Shown piece after piece: positions 8,735-17,037 of a stretch of 64,000 nucleotides of DNA; the first letter of the stretch is position 1, and every line of letters begins with the position of its first letter. The position numbers were made by a program, and so were the translations under genes. Origin of the DNA: DATBJG01 sp963790545 (GTDB lineage Bacteria > Acidobacteriota > Vicinamibacteria > Vicinamibacterales > JAMQPK01); assembly GCA_963790545.1 (NCBI GenBank), contig CAWBPA010000017.1, positions 682,001-746,000 of the forward strand, in the 5' to 3' direction. The notes under the pieces are model-generated. The model was given only the letters and a program-made list of their open reading frames with translations. It ran no database searches and was not told the origin of the DNA.

Positions 8735-9718
8735 GTGCGGTTTCTTGTAACAGGAAGCGCGGGTCATCTGGGTGAGGCACTCGTCCGGATCCTGCGGGAG
8801 CGTGGACAGGAAGTTCTCGGCCTCGACCTTCTGCTATCACCGTTTACCACTCACGTCGGCTCGATTACGAATCCTGACTTCGTTCAGCAGTGCATGCGCG
8901 GCATCGATCTGGTGATTCATGCGGCCACGCTGCACAAACCTCACGTGGCCACGCATCCACGGCAGGCTTTTGTTCAGACGAATATCTCCGGAACGCTCAA
9001 TGTACTCGAAGCAGCCCTCGAGAGTGGCGTTGCCGGCGTCGTGTTCAGCAGCACAACGAGCGCTCTCGGAGCGGCGTTGAGTCCCCCCACCGACCAGCCT
9101 GCCGCCTGGATTACCGAGGGCGTTGAAGGTATTCCGAAAAACATCTATGGCGTCACAAAGAGAGCGGCCGAGGAGCTGTGCGAGCTCTTCTCCAGATCGA
9201 AAGGTCTGCCGTGCGTCATCCTCCGAACCTCCAGGTTCTTTCCGGAAGCCGACGACAACCGTGAGCTTCGGCGTCAGTATAATGATCTCAATCTCAAGGC
9301 GAATGATAACCTGTACCGCCGTCTCGATCTCGCCGACGCCGTTGAGGCGCATATTCTGGCGGCTGAACACGCTCCCGCAATCCGCTTTGCGCGATACATC
9401 GTGAGCGCGACGACGCCCTTTGAGCCGACGCATCTTTCGGAGCTTCGCACCGACGCACCTGGCGTCGTTCGAAGGCTGTTTCCGGACTTCGAGGAGACCT
9501 ATGGCCGGCGCGGTTGGAACATGTTTCCAGGTATCGACCGCGTGTATGTGAATCGTCGTGCCCGGGAAGAACTCGGGTGGCGGCCGCGTTTCGACTTCCG
9601 ACACATTCTCGATTGCCTGCAAGGCGAGGAGGACATCTTCAGTCCCCTGGCCAGGGCCGTCGGGAGCAAGGGATATCACACGCAACGCTTCGACGAGGGG
9701 CCGTATCCCGTGGAGTAG
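8735..9718 (+). CDS. NAD-dependent epimerase/dehydratase
   Basis: This is an extended short-chain dehydrogenase of about 327 residues. From GTG 8735 it begins directly with the Rossmann strand VRFLVTGSAGHLGEALVRIL (the TGxxGxxG dinucleotide motif). Catalytic elements are the serine region VVFSSTTSALG and YxxxK in NIYGVTKRAAEELC. The C-terminus contains typical sugar-nucleotide epimerase features (RRLDLADAVEAHILAAEHAP, ELGWRPRFDFRHIL). The frame is open back to 8600, but that segment overlaps a structured repeat; neither start has a clear ribosome site. The substrate is unknown. Confidence 0.85.
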   Translation: MRFLVTGSAGHLGEALVRILRERGQEVLGLDLLLSPFTTHVGSITNPDFVQQCMRGIDLVIHAATLHKPHVATHPRQAFVQTNISGTLNVLEAALESGVAGVVFSSTTSALGAALSPPTDQPAAWITEGVEGIPKNIYGVTKRAAEELCELFSRSKGLPCVILRTSRFFPEADDNRELRRQYNDLNLKANDNLYRRLDLADAVEAHILAAEHAPAIRFARYIVSATTPFEPTHLSELRTDAPGVVRRLFPDFEETYGRRGWNMFPGIDRVYVNRRAREELGWRPRFDFRHILDCLQGEEDIFSPLARAVGSKGYHTQRFDEGPYPVE

Positions 9719-9734
9719 CCGCAGCGGGATCGTT

Positions 9735-9765
9735 GCCGGACCTAAAGGTCCGGCCTACGTACTGT
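9735..9765. repeat. TAAA-loop hairpin repeat, copy 1
   Basis: GCCGGACC-TAAA-GGTCCGGC (9735-9754) forms a perfect 8-base-pair stem and is followed by CTACGTACTGT. It lies between the epimerase and the convergent propeller gene. It is one of at least ten copies in this window with varied stems and a conserved loop. Confidence 0.85.
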
Positions 9766-9809
9766 CCGGCAAGTGATACGGGGCGACACCCGTGACCAAC
9801 GTCGTGCGG

Positions 9810-11693
9810 TCAGCGCGCGGCAGATGTCGGCGTTGCTGGCATGGCAAAGATGAATCGTTCACCGTCCCGGCTGACGTTTTTCCACTGCGCCGGGTTTCCC
9901 GCGAGCGGACCCTGCAGTTTGAACAGAAGTCTTGGAGTACCAGCTTGGAGCGTCGGAGTCATGGTGAGCTCCACTGCCATGACTTCCCACTCGCGGGTCA
10001 TGAAGTACATTTCCTTGCCGTCCTGCCGCCAGAAAATCATGCCGAGTGCACCATTCTTCGATACCCGAACGGTCGGACCAGCCGACGTTTCCGGCTTGTT
10101 CGCGTCAAAGGGGCGTACGTAGACCTCCATTCGCTCGCCGTCGGCCTCATTCGAGAGATACGCGAGGAACCGACCATCGGCCGAGAATCGGCCCTGCGCG
10201 ACTTCGTAATCCTCGCGCAGCCACTCAATCCCTTTCCGATCAAGCGCCTTTTCGCCGACACCGAGCGGCACGACCAGCAAGACGCCGCTGAAATCGTTGA
10301 AGACCAGGAATTTTCCATCGGGCGACCAGTCGGTGAGCGCCATTCCGGCACCCGGTGTGTAGCGGAACAAGAGTTCCTCGGCGCCCGAACCGTCGGCGGC
10401 CTTTCGGTAGATACCGGAGTAGCTCTCACGAGTGGAGACGTACGCCACGTGCTTTCCATCCGGGGACCAGATCGGTGCGTTTTCAGGCGGCGTATCGTTT
10501 GTTATTGGCGTCCCTTTGCCAGTTGCCAGATCCATCGTCCAGATGTCTTGATTGCCGGTCTGGGGATCGTTTCTCATCATCACCACGCGCGTTCCATCGG
10601 GAGAAAGTCCCGGCTGGACGTACAAACCAGGTTGACCTGCCGTGCTGACGATTTTCCCCTGGCGGTCGAATACCGTCAGCTGCCGGAATTGAGGCGGCGG
10701 GACGACCATCACCACTCGCTCGCCGTCGCGACTCATGCTCGCCATTCCGGCATTAATCGGGGTGGCTTCCGATGGGCGAAACAGCACTTTGGGCCGACTG
10801 AACTCGACGTTTGGCGAGGTTGTGAGTGAAACCGCCATGATGGCTCGGTTGGCGGCCAGGAAGTACACTTCCTTGCCGTCGCGGCGCCAATACGCCATCC
10901 CTTGCCCACCTTCGTGCGAGATCTGCCACGGTCCCTCGGATGGTACTGACTGCGTACTACTCGATGGATCGAACCGACGCACATAGACTTCGTTTCTTCC
11001 GGATTCGTTCGTGACGTAGGCGACGAAACGGCTGTCGGGCGACAGGCGTGGACCCTGCAACTGAAACTTGCTGCGAAGGACCTCAATTGGTTTTCGCTCT
11101 CCGGTCGAATCGAGTTGCAGCGCGTACAACGCCCCGCCCGCAAGGTCCGTCGAAAAGTAACTGAGGAAGCGTCCGTCCATCGACCAATCGGTGAGCGTCA
11201 AAGGCGCGCTGTTGCGGTAGAGGAGTTCCTCGGCGCCCTCGCCGTTCGACGCCTTTCGGTACACCCCGTAATACCCCCCTCGCAATGCGACGAATGCAAT
11301 TTGACTTCCGTCGGGTGACCAGACAGGTGAATTTGCCGACTCCCGGGATTGACTGGATGTGAGTTGTTGGCCTTTGCCTGTCGCGACATCCAGAATCCAC
11401 ACATCGTTCGTTTCTTTCTCCAAATCAGGCTTGACGACCGCGACGCGCGTCGCGTCCGGGGAGAGAATGGGCTGGTTGTAGAGATCCCGCGACCCGACGG
11501 AGCTGACGACCTTGCCCTCGCGATCGAACACGGTGATTTGGCGCGAATTGGCTTTGAAGATTTCGGCAATGACTCGGGCCCTCTCGGCCGGATCTCTTGG
11601 AAGTTGTGCTTGTGCAACAGCCGGAGCGAGCAGCAAGCAGGCTGTTAGGAGAACCGAGGTCGCACCGAATGAAGTCGGGGACGCATTCTTCAT
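9810..11693 (-). CDS. Exported TolB/PD40-type beta-propeller protein with internal duplication
   Basis: The 627-residue product starts at ATG 11693, preceded by AAGGAGA, with a signal peptide ending AVAQAQ. The body is made of WD40-like/PD40 blades (SPVWSPDGSQIAFVA, APIWSPDGKHVAYVS, LSPDSRFVAYVTNESG). Two similar halves are visible: one begins ITVFDREGKVVSSVGSRDLY and the other LTVFDRQGKIVSTAGQPGLY, each about 290-300 residues and each ending in a WRxDGKExYFx blade. In Acidobacteriota such propellers are often fused to serine/threonine kinases; no kinase is present here. It is probably a periplasmic protein-interaction module, and its partner is unknown. Confidence 0.85.
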   Translation of the reverse strand: MKNASPTSFGATSVLLTACLLLAPAVAQAQLPRDPAERARVIAEIFKANSRQITVFDREGKVVSSVGSRDLYNQPILSPDATRVAVVKPDLEKETNDVWILDVATGKGQQLTSSQSRESANSPVWSPDGSQIAFVALRGGYYGVYRKASNGEGAEELLYRNSAPLTLTDWSMDGRFLSYFSTDLAGGALYALQLDSTGERKPIEVLRSKFQLQGPRLSPDSRFVAYVTNESGRNEVYVRRFDPSSSTQSVPSEGPWQISHEGGQGMAYWRRDGKEVYFLAANRAIMAVSLTTSPNVEFSRPKVLFRPSEATPINAGMASMSRDGERVVMVVPPPQFRQLTVFDRQGKIVSTAGQPGLYVQPGLSPDGTRVVMMRNDPQTGNQDIWTMDLATGKGTPITNDTPPENAPIWSPDGKHVAYVSTRESYSGIYRKAADGSGAEELLFRYTPGAGMALTDWSPDGKFLVFNDFSGVLLVVPLGVGEKALDRKGIEWLREDYEVAQGRFSADGRFLAYLSNEADGERMEVYVRPFDANKPETSAGPTVRVSKNGALGMIFWRQDGKEMYFMTREWEVMAVELTMTPTLQAGTPRLLFKLQGPLAGNPAQWKNVSRDGERFIFAMPATPTSAAR

Positions 11694-11723
11694 ATGGAAG
11701 TCTCCTTTTGCCGAAGAAGACAC

Positions 11724-12113
11724 TCAACAATTCTGAGGACAAGCGGACACCACCTTGCCGTCCGGCAGGGTGATGACTCGCAGCAGGCCGGACTGAGAGC
11801 CATCTCGGGCACGACTGGCTTCGGCCATCACCATTTTTCCGATGGCCTGTTCGAAATCGCTCTTAGTGACGTCGCGCGTTCGGAAGAAGGCGGGCGGCGG
11901 CCCTTCGATCGACCAGGCTTTCGGCTGATCGCTGCCGCTCTTGGCGTCAACGAACAGGTAGATATGGGGGTTTCTCCAATCGACCTTGGTCAGCGTGCCG
12001 TTGAGCGTGACGCGATCGTTGAAGTCGAAGAGGGCCGACATGTTGTGGTGGGCCGAGGCGGACGCAGCCAGCAGCACAGCGACGAGAATGAGAGCGGGGG
12101 TTTTAGGGTTCAT
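11724..12113 (-). CDS. DUF6152 family exported protein
   Basis: This 129-residue protein starts at ATG 12113 behind GAAGGAGGGG. Its signal peptide ends ASASAHHNMSALFDF, where AHH plus an aromatic/acidic residue is the family hallmark. The following RVTLNGTLTKVDWRNPHIYL is the conserved first strand pair of DUF6152. The C-terminus ends DGKVVSACPQNC, with two cysteines close together. Its function is unknown; the two adjacent histidines become the mature N-terminus if signal cleavage occurs before AHH, which would suit metal binding (inference). It lies 30 bases upstream of the propeller gene and is likely in one transcript with it. Confidence 0.85.
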   Translation of the reverse strand: MNPKTPALILVAVLLAASASAHHNMSALFDFNDRVTLNGTLTKVDWRNPHIYLFVDAKSGSDQPKAWSIEGPPPAFFRTRDVTKSDFEQAIGKMVMAEASRARDGSQSGLLRVITLPDGKVVSACPQNC

Positions 12114-12228
12114 GTAGACCCCTCCTTCTCCGGTCAATACGGGTCCTACTTGAAAATGTTTCGAGAAAGCGCAAACGGTAAGATCCTGGGGTTCTACCTG
12201 TTAGGAGCACCCCAGGATCTGACGGGTC

Positions 12229-15200
12229 TTAGAAGTCGACCTGCGCATTGATCCTGACGTACCGCGCCGGCAGGATCGCGGTGGGGGTCAACCAGGCGCC
12301 GGTCGGCGAGTAGGCATTGTTGAACATCGTAGGGGTGTCGTTGTTCGTGAGGTTGTAGATGTCGAACCCAACCTGCGTCCGCGTCCGGCCATAGCGGAGG
12401 ATCTTCGCCACACGCACATCGATGTTGTTGATCCGGGCCCCATACAACGTGCCACGCGGTACCAGATTGACCGTGACGTTCCCGGACGAGAGATCGCGGC
12501 CGAGCGACGGACGCGCCACGGCACTTGTCACGACGTAGTCTGCCCTTTGCTCATCGCCGGGGTCGCTCCGCCACGTTCCGCTCACCTGGACGTCGATCTT
12601 TGGCACCGTATATGTGGCGAGACCTCGGAACGAAGTCCGGAACGGCTCGGCAACACGGCAAGAGTAGTTCTGCAGTCCTGCGGTCGCTGTTGAGGCATGC
12701 AGGTTTGTAACCCGCGTTGTCTGTGTGGCGACGACGTTGTCCCAGGAGTAGGTCTCGGGTAAAAGCGATCGGATCGCGCAATTGTCCTGAAGCCTGCGTC
12801 CAGAGCTGGTGCCTGCCTGCGCAATAATCCCGTTCCTCAGTCGGGCATTGACGCCAAAATCCAGGCCGTGCCAGTTTTCGATCTGGTCACCAAAGTTGCT
12901 CGCCAACTGAGCCAGCTGTTGTTCTTGTCCGACCTTCTCGAGAACCAGGTTGTACAGCCCGCTCACCGTGCCGCCGCCGCCACCCGGCAGCCGCGGATCC
13001 ACCGGAACTGGAATGCTGAACGGTGTGTAGTCAGCTGCCGTCGTGAGCACGTTGTCCGCCGTGTAGAAGTTACCAAACGTGCGGCGGAAATAGCCGACGC
13101 TGACGCCGATGCGCGGCTGGAGTTCATGTTGCAACGAGACGCCGAGCTCCCAGTTGGACCCGCGCTTGCCCCAGCCATTGATGAAGTCGGGATCGAAGAG
13201 ACGGGTGAACGTTTCCTTGCCGAAGTTCTGGTTGTCCATGCGGCCGCATTCGGCATTCTGCGCAGGATCCATCAGGTTGCAATCGGGCGCGAAATTTCCA
13301 CGACGCGGGTCGCCGACCGGGTAGAACGAGTCGTTCCAGGTGCGCGTCGTGAACAGATTCAGGCGAACCAGCGGATTCAGGTCCATGTCACTGTTCGATG
13401 CCGTCAGCGCTTGCACATATTTCCCGAGGTTGACCTTGACCGCCGTCCTGCCGTTGCCGAACAAATCATATGCGGCGCCGATTCGCGGCGTGATGTCGTT
13501 CCAGGTCACGCCTTCAGTCGACCCTGCCGGATAGAAGATCCGCGTCGGCATCAGGTTGTAGTCGGGACCACCGACGCCAGAGTCGGGGTAGTTCGTCAGA
13601 ATGCGGTCGTAGCGCACGCCCCCCTGCAACGTCAAACGTCCCCTGGTGTACGTGTCCTGCGCGTAGAACGCTGTGGGAATGAGGTTGCGCACGTACAGGA
13701 CCTCGCCGGGATAGATGGCCGTCTGGTTGATCTGATTGGGAACGCCGTTGTTGAACCGATACTGGATGAACTCCGTAAGGTTGTGGTACTTCTGGCTCGG
13801 GTTGCTGAAACCACCCTGGTAGCCGAATTTGAAGCTGTGCGCACCGGGGACGTACGAAATAGATGCTCGAATATGGGCGAGTGACCCGATCTGATGTCGC
13901 TGGAACCCTCCGCCGAGCGGTGCATCCAGTCTGTAGGTCAGCCCGCCAATGCCGCCATTGTTGGGACATCCGGCCGAGCACTGTTCCAGGACCGAGATCA
14001 TCCCCGGTACGTGCGACCCGTCCACCCGCGGCGCCGAGTTGGCGTAGCGCGACAGGTAGTTGCCCCAGCCGGCTTCGAGCAGCACGCTGTTGGTGAGCGG
14101 GGACGACCATGAAACCTGCGCCACGTGGCCCGGTGTATAGAGCGTGAGGCCAGCAGCTTCGGGCGTTCGCGTGGCCATGCCGCCTCCGTTTTTGCTGCGT
14201 CTGCTGTACTGCTCCGACCAATGCAGGCTGATCTTGTTGCGCGGCGTGGCCTGCCACGTGATGCGGCCGACCGCATTCCTGTCGACGTTGTCGTTGAACG
14301 CCTGGCGGGTTGTATCAAAGTCGACGGTCCATTTCGTGATGTCGCCGGCGTTCTTGTTGAAGAACATGCCGGGGACCGTGTTCTCGGCAATCAGCTCGCG
14401 GTACGACAAATAGAACCACAGGCGATCGCGGATGATGCGTCCGCCGCCCATCGGGTTGATCTCGAAGACCTTGATCAGCTCCTGCGGCGCTCGAAGACCG
14501 GCATTCCTGAGCTCCTGCGTGTAGTTGCTCCCCTGCATGGAGCTGTTGGCGCCAGACGTCGCGAAGGTGCCGCTGAACGTATTGCCGCCGTCGCGCGGAA
14601 TGACGTTGAGCATGACGCCCGCGGTTTCGGCTTCGCCCAGTCCACCGGACGTCGTGAGAACGACTTCCTGCGCGCCCGCAACGTTCGAGATGGCGGCATT
14701 GGCATTCGCGCCGGCCCACCCCATATTGATGCCGTCATGCATCGTCCGCGAGTCCGAGGCACGGGCGCCGTGAATGAATCCGGCCATCCCACCAGTTCCA
14801 CCAGTGATGCCGCCGGCGTCTCCGTTATTGCTCATCCCCGGAATCAACGATTGGATGCCGGTTGCGTTCCTCGACGTCGGTATCGCCGCCAGCACGTCTC
14901 TGTCGATGATGTTCTGAACCTTCGTGCTTTGGATGTCGACAATCGGCGACTCACCCGTAACGGTGACCGTTTCTTCGACGGTGCCGACTCTCAGATCGGC
15001 GTTGACCGTCGCAACGAAGTCGCCGCTCAATTCGATGCCTTCGCGCTTCACCGGTACTGAAGCCGGGTAGCGTGAAGGTCACCGAATAGGTGCCGGGCCG
15101 AAGATCGACGATTCGATACTGACCCGTGTCGTCGCTGACGACCGAACGGACTCTCTCAATCAACACGGAACTCGAGGCCTCGACTGTCACGCCCGGCAGG

Positions 15201-15319
15201 ACACCACCAGACGCGTCCCTGACCACACCAGTAATCGCCGCCTGTGCAAATGCAGGAACAGGCAGAAGCAGGACCACCAACAGCGCCGCCGCCGACAACA
15301 GTCTGGCGATTGTAACCAT
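12229..15319 (-). CDS. TonB-dependent receptor, one frameshift near the N-terminus
   Basis: ATG 15319 starts a signal peptide (MVTIARLLSAAALLVVLLLPVPAFAQ) and the regulatory-like domain (ITGVVRDASGGVLPGVTVEA, QYRIVDLRPGTYSVTFTLPGF). That frame is lost at about 15051-15054, while the other frame takes over with VKREGIELSGDFVATVNADL and runs to 12229. Deleting one G in ACCGGTGAAG joins them into about 1029 residues. The plug (ATGIQSLIPGMSNN, MHDGINMGW) and barrel are otherwise intact and end YVRINAQVDF. This is probably a functional outer-membrane receptor with a sequencing indel, because no other damage is seen. Confidence 0.88.
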
Positions 15320-15426
15320 GGTGTCCTCCTCGTACGAGGGTCTTCTTATGGGTTGCGGTGGGGCGATTATACGAGCAAATCCGGCTGGGGCCGTAAGTTC
15401 ATCACACGATTTGTTTGAAAAGGGGA

Positions 15427-15954
15427 TTAATCGAGCTCCTTGTAGAACACGACTGCATCATGCAGGCCCCCGTCGGAGTTGAACGCAAATCGAGGGATTG
15501 TCCCCGCTGCGATCCATCCGATATGGCGATACAACGCTTCCGCAGCCGCCCCGCGCCTGGCATCGAGTGTCAGCAGCCGAAACCCGGCGCGTCGCGCCGC
15601 ATCCTCGATGGCCCGCATCAGTTGAGTCCCGAGGCTCGAGCGGCGGCTACGCCGATGCACGAGCAACTTCACGATTTCTGCACGATGCGGCTGATTCGGT
15701 GCCCAGGCCGGGTGCAGCTGAACGGTCCCGACGATCCCTTCAGTATCGCGAGCGACAAGAAAAATCGCCCTGGCATGGGCCGAGGCCAACGTCTTTCGCC
15801 ACCAGTCTTCGGCGTGCTCCACCGTGAGAGGCGCAAGAAAACTCACGGCTGCTCCCGAATCCACCGCGTCTACCAGAAGCTCGGCGAGCGCTCGGAAATC
15901 GGAGTCCGCCACCGGCTGGGTCAATCGCTCGATCTCGTGTCGTTGCGTGGTCAT
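15427..15954 (-). CDS. GNAT family N-acetyltransferase
   Basis: The 175-residue protein has the GNAT fold: an acceptor region at the N-terminus (AVSFLAPLTVEHAEDWW), strands IFLVARDTEGIVGTVQLH, the acetyl-CoA loop VHRRSRRSSLGTQLMRAIEDAA (Q/RxxGxG/A equivalent) and the C-terminal ALYRHIGWIAAGTIPRF. Its start is 3 bases after the stop of the FEN1-type nuclease gene, so the two are almost certainly co-transcribed. The acceptor substrate is unknown. Confidence 0.88.
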   Translation of the reverse strand: MTTQRHEIERLTQPVADSDFRALAELLVDAVDSGAAVSFLAPLTVEHAEDWWRKTLASAHARAIFLVARDTEGIVGTVQLHPAWAPNQPHRAEIVKLLVHRRSRRSSLGTQLMRAIEDAARRAGFRLLTLDARRGAAAEALYRHIGWIAAGTIPRFAFNSDGGLHDAVVFYKELD

Positions 15955-15957
15955 AGT

Positions 15958-16941
15958 TCACCCAAAGGCACGCTCCAATGCGGCGGTCACCCGTTCGTGC
16001 GAGAACTCGCGCTCCTCGCACAGGAAGCGCACAATTCCGTCCCTGTCCGGCGACATGATTTCGACGGAATAGTCACCCGAAATTCTTGGGTTGAGAAATA
16101 GTTGCCGAATATCGGCCACGTCCGGACCGACCGCTTCGCGGACCTCCGAAGGCATGTCGTCAATCGAGCCGAAATCTCGCACGAGTTTCAACGCTTTTTT
16201 CGGTCCAATCCCCTTGACGCCTTCGTTGAAGTCGGTCCCGACCAGAATCGCAAGATCAACCAGCTGCTCTCGGCTGATGCCGTACCGTTCGAGCAGCGTG
16301 GCTGTATCGACGAGCTCAGGCATGATCGAGCGAAACGTACCTTTGCTGGGGAGAAATTCCTTTCCGGAGATGGTAAGAAACCGCAACAGGCGCGGTGTCC
16401 CGAAGAGCAGGCAGTCGTAATCTTTGCTGGCCGCGGCCCACACCGCGCCCGCGGCCGCCATATGTGATGCCTGGGCTTCACCCTCCGAGGGTGCTTGCAC
16501 CACGGGGATGCCCATCAGCCGAAGGAGATGACGTGCTTCGTCAACCATGTCACGCGTCAAGCGCGAGGTCATGGTGGCTTTCGAGTAGGCCTTTGCAAAA
16601 TCGCCAGCAAGAACGGCGTCAGCGTGCTCGGCCTCGTAACGTTCCTTGATGGCCCGCCGCCGGGCGATCTCGGCAGACTTGAGCGCAGGCGGCTCGCCAT
16701 CGAAGATAAAGACCAGTTCGATCCCGAAATCGGCAATCAGCCGGGTGGTGCGGTAGAAGAGGCCCGAGAGGTGCGACGTGATACGCCCACGAGAGTCCTG
16801 AAGCGGGGAGCCATCTCTCAGCCGGATCAGGGCGAGGAATTGATACAGTTCTCCGTTTCCGTCCACCGCAAGCTGCTTCCCTCGGAGCTGCTCGAGCGTC
16901 AGCGTCTCTTTGACGATGATTGGTGTGAGAGGAACGCCCAT
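15958..16941 (-). CDS. Archaeal/eukaryotic-type flap endonuclease (FEN1/XPG family)
   Basis: This 327-residue protein aligns by eye along its whole length with archaeal FEN1, from MGVPLTPII to EEREFSHERV. All catalytic acids are present: D27, D81 (FDGEPP), E153 and E155 (APSEGEAQA), D174 and D176 (SKDYDCLLFG) and D237 (GTDFN), followed by the helix-hairpin-helix GVKGIGPKKALKLV. ITSHLSGLFYRT and GIPVVQAPSEGEAQ are near-diagnostic. It should bind branched DNA and cut 5' flaps. Bacteria normally use the nuclease domain of DNA polymerase I for this, so this gene is probably a transfer from archaea (inference). It stops at ERAFG and lacks the C-terminal PCNA-binding tail (QxxLxxWF) of archaeal FEN1. 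It is coupled to a GNAT gene. Confidence 0.93.
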   Translation of the reverse strand: MGVPLTPIIVKETLTLEQLRGKQLAVDGNGELYQFLALIRLRDGSPLQDSRGRITSHLSGLFYRTTRLIADFGIELVFIFDGEPPALKSAEIARRRAIKERYEAEHADAVLAGDFAKAYSKATMTSRLTRDMVDEARHLLRLMGIPVVQAPSEGEAQASHMAAAGAVWAAASKDYDCLLFGTPRLLRFLTISGKEFLPSKGTFRSIMPELVDTATLLERYGISREQLVDLAILVGTDFNEGVKGIGPKKALKLVRDFGSIDDMPSEVREAVGPDVADIRQLFLNPRISGDYSVEIMSPDRDGIVRFLCEEREFSHERVTAALERAFG

Positions 16942-16967
16942 ACGTTCAGCCCGAACCAGCCGGCCAA

Positions 16968-16997
16968 GCCGAACCTAAAGGTCCGGCCTACGTACTG
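16968..16997. repeat. TAAA-loop hairpin repeat, copy 2
   Basis: GCCGAACC-TAAA-GGTCCGGC (16968-16987) has one mismatch in the stem, which would be a G-U wobble on the minus-strand RNA, and is followed by CTACGTACTG. It lies in the short gap between the divergent FEN1 and permease genes. Confidence 0.8.
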
Positions 16998-17037
16998 TCT
17001 CTGATACAAACTTAGTGTAATCATTGGACCGCACACC

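Noticed and set aside
12868..13884. 338-residue plus-strand frame
   Set aside because: Antisense to the TonB receptor at 12229-15319; no ribosome site, signal or family match.
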